DNA from: Branchiostoma floridae
Taxonomy: Eukaryota; Chordata; Leptocardii; Amphioxiformes; Branchiostomatidae
NCBI RefSeq assembly: GCF_000003815.2
Contig: NC_049992.1
Coordinates: 13,247,105-13,307,104 of the forward strand
Direction of reading: 5' to 3'
Length of the DNA: 60,000 bases
Shown here: one piece after another, positions 1-10,926 of the stretch
Position numbering within the stretch: the first letter of the stretch is position 1
How the letters are laid out: the number at the start of each line of letters is the position of its first letter
The notes under the pieces: generated by a model
What the model was told of the DNA's origin: nothing
The model's database searches: none
What the model saw: only the letters and a program-made list of their open reading frames with translations
Translations under genes and position numbers: made by a program

Positions 1-3000
1 TGAGAACAGAACTGTTGAAGAGATTTCATAGAAACGACCTTCAACACAAAGAATGAAATACAGCAGTTGCATTGTTTTCGCGGTGTTAATCTTTTAAAAG
101 CTCTTGGTCCTTGTGTTACAAAATCATTGAAAACACATGCTTTTGTTGCAGTTGCTTCCTTAGATTTGGAATTAACATTACAGGAAATCCTGGTTATCCA
201 TTGACAATATTTTGGTGTCCAACTCTTTGAATAATTCAGAAATACTGTCTTCTCTTAAGAAGGGGTGGCTTTTGATTAAAAAAAGAAACTTGTACTCAAC
301 GGGACATCTTTTATGAGTGTTACTGTTAGAGTTAACAAGAAAAGAAAACATGGCTACAGTAACTGTAGCTCATGAAACATCCCAGCCGATAGAAAGTAGG
401 GTAGAATGTCTTTTCCTTTTAAATTGCTTCCTTTATCACTTTCTTTTGTGTCGAAGAACAGCTGTAAAAGTTGCTATGACTCCTGGCGAAATAGGCACTC
501 AGTTACGGGCAGACAACCATTGCTACCCAGTGTGTACTATAATTCAACAACATCTAAAACGATGCTGCTGTGTTACTCTGGCTTCCAACCTTGAACTTCA
601 AGAGTTTAAGACAAGGCTGTTGTTAAGGTAGAGCTCCAGCGCCCCATCTGTTGTCCTCTAACTGTAGAGAGTTTGTTTGTTCAAGCAGGAGAGAAGTAGA
701 CTGTGTAGGGCAGTGCTGATGGCTTCATGTTGGCTGCCCTTCACCCCCCAGTCCTCCACATGTCTGTGTTGCCTGGTCACAGGCCAAACATTTTTGCACC
801 ACTTATCACCCCCCCTGGTAAATCATACGGATTAATGTCCAATCTACAGTCTACTTATATATAGGGGTCGCCTGGCTTCCTAGACATCTTATTCAAATGA
901 TGTAGAAAATGAGATGACGCCAATTAGAGGAAGTACTCCTGCTTTGATAGGCAGAATTTCCTCAAATGTATTTGTGAAATTGAATTACCACATGTATGCC
1001 CTCACAGCTAATGGTCCATTATGGAAAACTTGTTACATGTACTGATCTTCAAAAGTAATGATAAGTAAATAGAAACTTTGATGAGCAGTTCAATTTGTAT
1101 AGAGGTTTTTTCCCCGCAAAATGGTAACAGTTATGCAGCCAAAAAGTTGGTACCTGGAAGTTTGCCTTATGAGAAACTTCAAAACTTGATTGTTTTTTTT
1201 AATGTCTCAATTACTCATTCTCATTTTCTAATCTAGGCTTCTTACAATTCTATTGAAATAGAAAAGAGAAAAAAGAAAGAAAATGTTGGAGGGAAATATA
1301 GGAATGTGTGATACTAGTAGATCTCGCTAATTGGAAACCTATTCTTCTATATTTTTCATTATAGATAGCTTTGTGAAAACACAAAGCAAACCTTTATCGA
1401 TGTACAAATTTCAAGAATCAAGCATGGTCAGAACAGATGTCAGGACAACAGCAGCTTGACTCCACCAGTTTTTAGGGAGTTTTTGGATGCAATTGACTCC
1501 TGTTCTGCATAAACACTGCCCCACCTCTTATCACCTGGGTGATAAATCAAGAGACCTAATCTGCAATCTTGTATGTATACCTGCCAAACTGTGTGTGTAC
1601 TCTGGCACTGTAATATAAACATGCCTCAAACCCTGGGTGTTACTGTAAGCAGGGGAGCTTCCAACTTCTGCAGGATTACACATACACTCAAGCACAGGCC
1701 TCTTGAGCAGCAAGGTCTACCTGAGAGGGAAATTAGGACAAGGGACAAATCATTATCCACTTTGGCAGGTAGGAGAGCATTTCATAGGTTTTCAAGGGAT
1801 GTACTGGAAGACATGTTACAGCATCTTCTCCTGCCCAGTGATGTGAAGTGATCTGTCCCTAATTAAATGCAAAGAACAAGAAGTAGCATAGATATGGGAT
1901 TAAACTGTCCATTCAAGTATAAAATCTGTTTGGTATGATCACCCCTGGCTGAGTAGATAAAGTTTTTTATACTGTAGTTGCGTTGGAAAAGAGCCAAGGT
2001 TCTTGAAGCCTAATCTGTACTGTTGAATCAATGATTGTTGTGAATCAAATTGATGCAGACATTTATTACCATGTGTGACTTCTGCTGATCAACAATATCT
2101 TTGTGTCTATATACTTAACACCTCCCCAACACACGGATGATTTAGGGCTATGCTTTACTGCTTTGATATTTCTTAATGCCACTTGAGGAGTCTTGGCAAG
2201 TGGAGTTATTGACTAGAATATGGAGTGAGTGCCATATGTTATGGACCAGTGATCGCTGGGGTATGCTTGAGAATAAAGGGCATAGTCAGGAAGAATGGCT
2301 GTTCAGTTGTGCTGCTGCTAGGTAATTCTTCACGGTCGTGCTTTGCTCACCTGTGTCAAGAGTTATATGAGTGTGTTTGAGTTATTCCTGTGCTGTTTTG
2401 TGGGTTTGATGAAGGAGTTCGGGTGGTTAGAGTAGGAAAGGTTAGATTACTGTGCCTGTATAAGGGTGAACGTTTTGTTTAGTTCATCTTTAAAAATACG
2501 AGTGGGTGGTAATCGTAATAAATGTTACACAAGGAATCAATATAAAGTGTCCCGTCTCAGTTGTGAACTTCTGTTTGGAACAATAGGATTAAGCATTCAA
2601 ACATGGTTCAACTGGTTTTGTGTTGTTGCTGTTCTAGAGATTTTCATCTCGATTTTCTATTGAATTGACTCCGCACTGATAAACAATGTATAACTATACT
2701 ACAAGAACAGGTGATATATGGTAAGACAAAAAGATATATGTTCCATATCAAATACTGGAGATAAATTTGAATCTAATTTTCTATTATTGATTAAAGCTTG
2801 ATGAAAAGATAGCATAGAAAAGTGCCCTTTTGTTTTTCCAGTAGGATAACCATTGACAGTTGCCATTTGAAATGCTCTAATTACACTGATAAACAATAGT
2901 GGTAATTTGTGATCTCTGTCGTCATTGTGATGGGTAAAGAGGTGCTTGAGTTGAATAATAGGGGGTGTTGTGCCTGATAGTAAGATGTCGCTATGGCTTC

Positions 3001-3921
3001 AAGCAACGTTTCTCTTCTGTTACATCCTGTATAACTAGGGAAGTCAATGCACTCTGTGAAATTTGCTTCTGGTGTCTTCCATATTTTCTTGTAGTACATA
3101 CATATCAGAGGTGTAAAAAGGACTAAAAAACATGCGTACTATATCTACTAGTTGGAAATTAATTAGACTGTGGTTCCATTGGAGCTGATGTGGTCTTACC
3201 AGTGATACTATTAGAGAATTAGGGATGATTCACTGTTGGTCATGGTCTACATAGCAAGATAAAGGGGAGGATCATGAAGACCAAACCAGAAAATGCACAT
3301 GTCACAAACGTACAGTAATAGCTGCAAATAAAAGTGTCTTTGCTTGGGAATTAGTGTGCAAAGATTGTCTTGTATGTGCTCTCCCTTATTTGGCAACAAA
3401 TAATCAATTTGGTTTTAAGCGTAACAAATCATGTGCTAAAGCAGGTTTGGAAGCAATGTGTGAGAGATAAGCAGCCTCTACATGATTAACCCACGAAATT
3501 GATGATACCTCCCCACCTAATGGCTTCTCGCCACAGAAGACTCATCAACTTTTTTGTTGTGTTTGGGACGATGGGGTGAGATTGTTCGATTACAAACGAT
3601 GAGTGAAAGAGATTGAGTAGTTGCTTGGCGTGGATTGTAGGAGTTAGATCTACTGTGGATATTTAGTGTAGTATTGCTTGGAAGACTTCAGATACCTGAT
3701 TAGTAAAGAGAAATTTATATTCCTGACAGCTTTTGATAAACCAACTCTAACCAACCATACAGCAAGCAATTATTTATGTAATTATCAAGAAGCGAGAGGA
3801 AGCCGAATGTCCTAGAATAGATTAGACGCATATCTGCATATATAGATGTGTATGATTGTTTCCATTGTTACATATACTAGTATATGACTGTTACCATGTG
3901 ACGTGTACTTAGCCCAGTGGG
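1..3921. other. Non-coding, no gene recognised
   Basis: Unique-looking AT-rich sequence with only short chance reading frames (up to about 104 codons) and no recognisable domain, splice structure or repeat of note. It could be intergenic or a 5' non-coding intron of the RERE gene. Confidence 0.5.
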
Positions 3922-3930
3922 GCAAAAATG

Positions 3931-4071
3931 TACTCTCCAAGCAGAGGTTAGCCTCTGGCTGTTTTTCCAACGTTTTTTTAGTCGTTTTTATCGGGCTTTC
4001 TATTTTGTCATTTTTTTTGCTGTTTTTTCCAACCTAAGGTTAGCCGGAGCCTAACCTCTGCTTGGAGAGTA
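3931..4071. mobile_element. Short inverted-repeat transposon (MITE), family A copy 1
   Basis: A 141-bp element. The left end TACTCTCCAAGCAGAGGTTA is the exact reverse complement of the right end over 21 bp, and over 29 bp with two mismatches. It is flanked by a perfect 9-bp direct repeat GCAAAAATG at 3922-3930 and 4072-4080, the expected target-site duplication. The interior is T-rich and non-coding. A 9-bp duplication is typical of Mutator-like elements, but termini alone do not fix the superfamily. A second member with the same first bases lies at 7974-8046. Confidence 0.9.
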
Positions 4072-4159
4072 GCAAAAATGTGCAATAAATGTCTTCGTTC
4101 ACGTTCACTATTCATGCACGCTGCATTTCAATGAGGGCCGCCCCTGTAACTGGCTGTAA

Positions 4160-5368
4160 GACCCTGTTCACATGAAAAAATTGCAAGTGAGTTAAACAAG
4201 GAATCCGATTGAAATTTTCTATCGGATTAAAAAAAATGTGTTCACATGAGTTTTATACAATCGGATTAAACTCAAACTTACGACCGCGACCACACAATCG
4301 GATTAAACTCTTTACCGCGGCACGCGTCGTGTTTCCAACGACCACCGCGGGCACGCGTAGTTTTTCCAAAATGTTGCCAGACTACCTCATAATTTTGAAG
4401 GATGTAGCGACATCGATATAATTGATTATAACTTGAGAAATCGGCCGGCTTTGGTCAGATTTTGACGCGTCGATGGTCCGCAACACACACTGACGAAAGT
4501 GGCGGCCTCTGGGTCATACGGGGTCATTGGGATAGTCTATTAGACTGGGGGTGGAAATGTTACGCGCGGTGTGATTATACTCTACATTTAACTATATAAA
4601 ATGTATCTGTTGCAGAAGTTGCATAAATAAGGCAAACTGCTACCAAAACATTTGACTTCATCACGTATTTATCTGAAATAAAAGTCTGTGTTTNNNNNNN
4701 NNNNNNNNNNNNNNNNNNNNNNNNNNNNNNNNNNNNNNNNNNNNNNNNNNNNNNNNNNNNNNNNNNNNNNNNNNNNNNNNNNNNNNNNNNNNNACTGTTT
4801 TTCTCGTAGAATTTTGCTTTTTTGGTGGGGTTGGGACATTGGCTCCACAACAGGAGAGAAACGAAACCATACATGTTATTTTCATGGGCAATATTGCCAA
4901 AATTAACCAGTTGGTCTTCTGCCACACTGCCGATTTTTGGAAAGAACCGGTGCACATGTTCCGGCGAACCTTGCGGCGTCCGGTTGTTAACCATAGCGGT
5001 AAGATGATTTTGCAAGCAAACTTGCCCATAAACTTCTTTTCTAATCCGTGTATCATACTTTTTTTGCCATGTTGTAGGTATGGTTGTATATCTAATGTCC
5101 ACTGTGCCCGTATGTATGACGTAAAAACCATGAAACAAGCCCGAATCCAATCCAATTGTGTTCACATGGCCGATTTCGGTCAATCGGATTGCGCGCCAAT
5201 CGGATTGCGCGCGCTGAATCCACCTCCCGAGGTGGATTGCAATCCAAGTCAATCCAATCCAAAATGGGCAATCCAATCGGATTAGTTCTGTTCACATGGC
5301 TTTGGATTGGTCATTTTAATCGGATTCCTCGTTTAACTCACTTGCTTTTTTCCCATGTGAACGGGGTC
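4160..5368. mobile_element. PIF/Harbinger-like non-autonomous DNA transposon, 1.2 kb, with assembly gap
   Basis: The terminal inverted repeats are 51 bp with about six mismatches. Left starts GACCCTGTTCACATG and right starts GACCCCGTTCACATG when read inward. TAA flanks both ends (4157-4159, 5369-5371), fitting the 3-bp TWA target duplication of PIF/Harbinger. Both subterminal regions are studded with AATCCGATT/AATCGGATT motifs and repeats of GTTCACATG, likely transposase-binding arrays. A minus-strand open stretch (about 4794-5276) reads as a degenerate peptide and may be a relic of a carried gene, but I recognise no domain. 100 bases of N interrupt it. Confidence 0.8.
4694..4793. other. Assembly gap (100 N)
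   Basis: Exactly 100 N, which suggests a placeholder of unknown true size, inside the Harbinger-like element. Repeats of this kind often cause such gaps. Confidence 0.99.
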
Positions 5369-5371
5369 TAA

Positions 5372-7964
5372 GTCACTCTTGGTGTCTGGTAATCCTGGAT
5401 CCACTTGCACCAAGCCCCAGGCTATACAAGGTCAGGTGACACAGGAAGTCAACAAATTCTCTCCATTTTCCTGTGTACTCCCAAAGTGTACCTGAGAGAT
5501 TCTCATGTTCCCTACTTTCTCAGGAAAGAGTTTTGTGGAACATGTTTTGCTGATACCGTATCACCATACTGTAAATTGTTAACTTTCTTGGTGGTTTTAT
5601 TTCACCTTTGGAGGGGAAAGGCAGTTTTCGCAGTGTACAAAATGTGCAGTTGTACAGTAGCTATACAAAGAATCCCTATTTGCACTAAAGGAATTAACAT
5701 GAAAACTGTGAAAATAGGCAATGTACATTTCAAATAAACAGTATTATGTTGTACCTTACAATAAGTTACATCTGATCACAGTGTCAGTGTACCTTCGGTC
5801 AGAGCACAGTGTGAAGAACTGCCGTTACCAGCTGCCACTGCCGTATATCAATTTGCATATGGGTCAATAACGATTGTCTTCCTTTTCACTGGTATTGACC
5901 TCCTACCCTCAAGGTACGACAAGCCTTTTGTAATAAATTGTAGGTAACAACGTGAAGTCACGCCTGAAATGGTCCATTGTTAACAATGTTTGGTGGATTT
6001 GCTGCAGTACTGTATGTTACGACTACCTTGTCGGAAAAGGATTTGGGGTCAGTTAACAGCTGTCTTAAGTAAAACATTACAGTGTTTTTAGTGTAATGTG
6101 AAGCAGACACAAGTGATAGCATTTCTCATTTCTCAAAAACAAACACCTGAAAAGTAAAAGGGTGTCCATTTTGTTTCTGTCTCGTACTCAGTAATTCCCT
6201 GTTGCTGTTACAACCACATGATGAGGTCTTTCTTTTCCTTTCTTCCTTGTTCATTTCTCAGGTGTCTTATTAGGTCATTTTTAAGAAAGAAAAAGAACCG
6301 CAAAATCAACCCCTATATGCTACAAAGGAACAGCCCTGCCTAAATAACTGAAAAATGTGAATTTACAAGTTTGCCAGCTCTGCGCTCTGATAACAATTCC
6401 TCTCTGGGTGGCAATTTTTCACACTACGCTGAACTGAATCTGTCAATATTTGAAGACTCTCGATATAAATCCATTTTCCAGAAGGTCTCGCGATTGAGTA
6501 TTCACTGACGCTCTCATGCACGGATCCCTGACCACATTGTGGCTGCTCGCGGCCCTTTTGCCCTCTACCTTTTAGAAAATAGACTCATTAATAAGGATCC
6601 TCGCCTTCCTGCTCCATTATTAAAACAGATCATTGATTGAATCATTGGTGAAGTGATCAGAAGAGAGAACGATTATGGCTGGTGACGCATGTCGAATACA
6701 CCTTGTAGTCATCACTAGATGATACAGAACGTAAAGATGTATATCAATTGACACCAAGCTGTAAAGCTGCACTCTGAGGTTTACGGTTATAGCGTGTGGT
6801 ATTAGGGGGTATTAATAGGTGGCTGTATGTTGTTTTATGTTTATACAGGGATGAATTCACTGCGGAGGTTATTTGTCAGCTGTAATGCAGGATGTAAAAA
6901 CAGGCATGTATGTGGTAAATGTGTTCATTTTTTGAGTTTTTTTGTGTGTATCATTGATATTTTAGCAGAGCATTACAGCGTACAGTTTCAATTGGATTGC
7001 TGGAGTGAATAGTACATGCAAGTACAGGACAGTATCTAGAATTTAACCTGCTGCCAAGCCATATAACCAATACAAATTTTGTGCCAATTTGCAACCTTTG
7101 CGAGAGGAAGGTAAAGCAAGTGCAAGTAGTTTTGCCATTTCTTTTCTTCCTTGTAAAACACAAATTTATTCTTAATTGCCCCAGGTGAACTCTGGTCTTT
7201 CATTAAGATGCAGAATCATATCATAACACTTTGCAGCAGTGTAAATTGCAGCAGTGGCATCATACAACAAAGGGCCGCTACCATGCCCAGTGTAGTGTGA
7301 AATGCCAGATAAACACTGGTTATTCTTACAGAACTCCAGGTGTTACATGTGTGTCGGACCTGGTGTTTAGTCCCAACATTGATCTCTGGCAAGGAGAATT
7401 TAAAGATATGCCTTTGATGTGTTCTACTGCAAGTGATTTTCGTTAACTCACACCACAACTCAGAGTATTGTGTAAAACATATGTCAACCCTTGGGCCCAG
7501 TGTCAAGACTGAAGGTGTTAGTGTGTTAACCTGCCAGTTCCCTGCTACCTCTCTTTTAAATCCCCGGCCTGTTATCAATTTGCCGGCAATTTGGGACCAA
7601 TTAAACTGTGTGGGTAGTTTTGTTACATGGCTTGTTTTGAAGGGGCGCCAGTTTTTTCAGGGCATTGTGTTGTCAGGGATAACAGTAGAGAGGAATTTTC
7701 ATGTGAAAGTTAAAATGGAAGGCAAAACAACTTGATTGATCCAGACTGAGAGAGTCCTTCATTTTTTGTTTCAATGATGAACGAACAACAAGTGAACAAT
7801 AACAACAAGAGCTTGAAGTACAATACTAGAGCTGGCTCTTTTGCCTGCAGTTCGAATGACAGCTCATCAGGTTTGCAATTTTGTATTGTTACCTTACCTT
7901 CATTTCAACAATGGTTTTCCCCCTAGAAAATCTTTGACAATCCCCCATTCTATGTATGTACTAT
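5372..7964. other. Non-coding, no gene recognised
   Basis: Mixed-composition sequence between two transposons. Only short chance frames are seen and no repeat or splice structure stands out. Confidence 0.5.
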
Positions 7965-7973
7965 AATGTAGTG

Positions 7974-8046
7974 TATTCTCCAAGCAGATGTTGACCTTTT
8001 TCTCATGTGCCCTATTTTCTTTCCATCAATGTCTGCTTGGAGAATA
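7974..8046. mobile_element. Short inverted-repeat transposon (MITE), family A copy 2
   Basis: A 73-bp element with termini TATTCTCCAAGCAGA at both ends, 15 bp exact inverted then partial. This is the same terminus as the element at 3931-4071 with one base changed. The flanking 9-mers AATGTAGTG (7965-7973) and TATCTAGTG (8047-8055) agree at seven of nine positions, fitting an aged 9-bp target duplication. Almost nothing remains between the inverted repeats. Confidence 0.75.
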
Positions 8047-8055
8047 TATCTAGTG

Positions 8056-9609
8056 ATCAGTCCCTCTATCAGGAGAGGTATGTGGGTTTCTGTAGTGTAG
8101 AAGGAATGAATATATATTAAGACTTTCTGACCTGTGACATGAGACACAAGTTTCCCTTAAAAAATCACTCTTGTTGCACCCCAACATTTTTGACATATCA
8201 CTGTTGACAAGTAAAATTACTGCGACATTGTGAGTGAAAGTGTCCAACATGTTGCTTGACCAAATCTTAATCTTCTGTTGAATACTGAAAGATGATTCAT
8301 TGTTCAGCCCTCCTTTAAGTGGTGATCTTTCAGNNNNNNNNNNNNNNNNNNNNNNNNNNNNNNNNNNNNNNNNNNNNNNNNNNNNNNNNNNNNNNNNNNN
8401 NNNNNNNNNNNNNNNNNNNNNNNNNNNNNNNNNNNNNNNNNNNNNNNNNNNNNNNNNNNNNNNNNNNNNNNNNNNNNNNNNNNNNNNNNNNNNNNNNNNN
8501 NNNNNNNNNNNNNNNNNNNNNNNNNNNNNNNNNNNNNNNNNNNNNNNNNNNNNNNNNNNNNNNNNNNNNNNNNNNNNNNNNNNNNNNNNNNNNNNNNNNN
8601 NNNNNNNNNNNNNNNNNNNNNNNNNNNNNNNNNNNNNNNNNNNNNNNNNNNNNNNNNNNNNNNNNNNNNNNNNNNNNNNNNNNNNNNNNNNNNNNNNNNN
8701 NNNNNNNNNNNNAAATGAAATTTAGTAGGACCTTGGCAGCTGGTAGACACATTGTGACTGTTCATTCTCAAGTCTGTCTGCCAGAGGTGACTCAGACAAC
8801 AGTAGGTATACGATCTGCACAATTCATCAGAGCTTGGTTCATGCACTCCGGTCCTGTGGGACCACACCTGTTCTTAACAATCATAGAGACATGAAACAGA
8901 CTTAAGCAATGTTGTCACAACAGTTTAACCTGACTTGGGACTTAAAACTCTACCCTGTCAAAATGTAGTCACGTATAATATGCCTCAAATGTCGAATAAA
9001 TCAAACAATGTTGAAGTTATATTTACTCTGTTGTAGTTGGTCTTTGTCCAATTGTAATTTTATCACATCTGTTCAGAAATGTAATGTTAAAGATCATGCA
9101 ACTTTTGAGCCTGGAATAAATTACAAATAGATACAATGGCAGGGCAAGATTTCCCTTTCTCTAGATGTTCCTTATTTGAAGTTATTTCTGTTGAAGCTGG
9201 CAGGGTACCCCAGAAAAGGCTGTTGCAGTGTTTTTATCCCTGCCATGTTTTGGGACCTCCCTATGTTGGATGTGTCAACAGGAGGGAAGGTCCTAATGTC
9301 AATGTTTGGTCTGGTTGGTAAAGTTTATTTTCACACCTGCTGAGGATAAAGGGTGAGTGCACTCTCTTAACAACCTGTGCTGTAATGTAGCCAAGGATCT
9401 TGTAACTGGGCTGCTTACAAGACATTTATACCAAGTTAGAGTTACTAATGTATGTCAAAGGGAGGCTTAGCCATTATGGCCACAGCTTTGACTTCATAAT
9501 TGCTTAGGTGTTCAATAGCAACTATGTTTGGTTAGGCTACCACCTTAAGAATGGGTACACCTGTTTGTTGTTGGCAGGTACAACTGAGGTCTCTCAAAAT
9601 TCACGAGGT
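8056..9609. other. Non-coding, with large assembly gap; no gene recognised
   Basis: The sequence on either side of the gap shows no homology I recognise. Long open frames drawn across this interval consist almost entirely of N and mean nothing. Confidence 0.5.
8334..8712. other. Assembly gap (379 N)
   Basis: 379 N, an estimated rather than placeholder-sized gap. Confidence 0.99.
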
Positions 9610-9730
9610 ATGTCCAGAAAAGGGGTAATTGTACGAAGTTAGTGTGTACGAACTTGTACGAACTTGTACGAAGTTAAAGGTAGATATAGACCGTAATCGG
9701 TAAACTTCGGAAGTTTTAAGTGACGTCATC

Positions 9731-10335
9731 TAACTTTGTACAGGAAGGCAGGGTTGGTGTACGATGTACGATGTACGAACTTAAAAAATCTAACTTAGTA
9801 CATAGGGGAAGGGTTGATGTACGATGTACGATGTACGAACTTAAAAAATCTAACTTAGTACAGAGGGGCAGGGTTGGTGTACGATGTACGATGTACGAAC
9901 TTAAAAAATCTAACTTAGTACAGAGGGGCAGGGTTGATGTACGATGTACGAACTTAAAAAATCTAACTTAGTACAGAGGGGCAGGGTTGATGTGCGATGT
10001 ACGATGTACGAACTTAAAAAATCCAACTTAGTACAGAGGGGCAGGGTTGATGTACGATGTACGATGTACGAACTTAAAAAATCCAACTTAGTACAGAGGG
10101 GAAGGGTTGATGTACGATGTACGAACTTAAAAAATCTAACTTAGTACAGAGGGGCAGGGTTGATGTACGATGTACGATGTACGAACTTAAAAAATCTAAC
10201 TTAGTACAGAGGGGCAGGGTTGATGTACGATGTACGAACTTAAAAAATCCAACTTAGTACAGAGGGGCAGGGTTGATGTACGATGTACGAACTTAAAAAA
10301 TCTAACTTAGTACAGAGGGGCAGGGTTGATGTACG
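9731..10335 (+). repeat. Tandem minisatellite, 60/53-bp units
   Basis: Ten complete units and one partial. Units of 60 bp start at 9731, 9791, 9851, 9964, 10024 and 10137; units of 53 bp start at 9911, 10084, 10197 and 10250; a partial starts at 10303. The two sizes differ by one copy of the heptamer ACGATGT inside each unit, so a short tandem repeat varies within the longer repeat. Units are nearly identical, implying recent expansion. Because 60 is divisible by three, an open frame appears in runs, but the 53-bp units shift it, so it is not coding. Confidence 0.95.
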
Positions 10336-10536
10336 TACACAATGTTCGAGAAGAGAGAAGACTGGAGAGAGCAGGACTGCTGACCTTGTAAATTATCAAA
10401 AATAAATGTTCAACAAAAGATAAATGCAATACATGTTGCATTTTTATTATTTTCAGACAAAACATCGTTATTCTACATGTTTCACATTTACCATGTGCGA
10501 CAGGTGAAAGTAGAATAAAATGCTGCGTACAGAGTT

Positions 10537-10779
10537 AGCATAACCCACAGCATAATCAAAATATCTTAACTTCGTACATCGTACATCGTACATTAGGTCC
10601 GCCCCATGTACGAACTTAGCATAACCCACAAAATAGAAAACTCTTAACTTCGAACATCGTACATCGTACATTAGGTCCGCCCCATGTACGAACTGAACTT
10701 AGCAAAACCCACAAAGTAGAAAACATATTAACTTCGAACATCGTACATCGTACATTAGGTCCGCCCCATGTACGAACTT
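10537..10779 (-). repeat. Tandem repeat of about 80 bp, three units, inverted relative to the left array
   Basis: Units start at 10537, 10618 and 10701, each with an AGCATAACCCACA-like head, then ACATCGTACATCGTACATTA and GTCCGCCCCATGTACGAACT. The central part is the reverse complement of the GTACGAT heptamer array in the left arm (9731-10335), placing it in the mirror position of the same element. Confidence 0.85.
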
Positions 10780-10926
10780 AGCGTAGCTACGTCACAGATA
10801 ATTGTCGACGTTTCCCGAACTTTGCCGACAGCGGTTGTCGGGAGTTGTCGGAAGCTAGAAGTTGTCGGAAATTACGTGTGACTTAGGCTGGATCAAACTT
10901 CGTACATTTCACCCATTTCTGGACAT

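Larger units (their letters stand above)
9610..10926. mobile_element. 1.3-kb inverted-repeat element with minisatellite arms
   Basis: Left end ATGTCCAGAAAAGGGGTAAT and right end (reverse complement) ATGTCCAGAAATGGGTGAAA both run into TGTACGAAGTT, giving terminal inverted repeats of about 32 bp. Further inward, both arms contain TGACGT followed by CTAACTT/CTAAGTT-GTAC blocks in the same order and opposite orientation. The left arm then holds a 60/53-bp tandem array and the right arm an array of about 80 bp, both built on the heptamer GTACGAT in opposite orientation. No target duplication is clear and there is no coding content. The superfamily is not recognised. Confidence 0.65.

Noticed and set aside
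4575-5285. Open frames of 233 codons (minus) and 148 codons (plus) as host genes
   Set aside because: They lie wholly within a Harbinger-like element, the 233-codon frame crosses a 100-N gap, and neither shows a recognisable host protein.
8300-8894. Open frames of 140-191 codons on both strands
   Set aside because: They are almost entirely N from the 379-base gap.
9720-10144. Open frames encoding a repeated 20-residue peptide (MYELKKSNLVQRGRVDVRCT-like)
   Set aside because: They follow from the 60-bp minisatellite period. The 53-bp units break the frame and nothing outside the array continues it.
9731-10335. CRISPR-like array
   Set aside because: The whole unit repeats with no unique spacers, and the setting is a eukaryotic genome.
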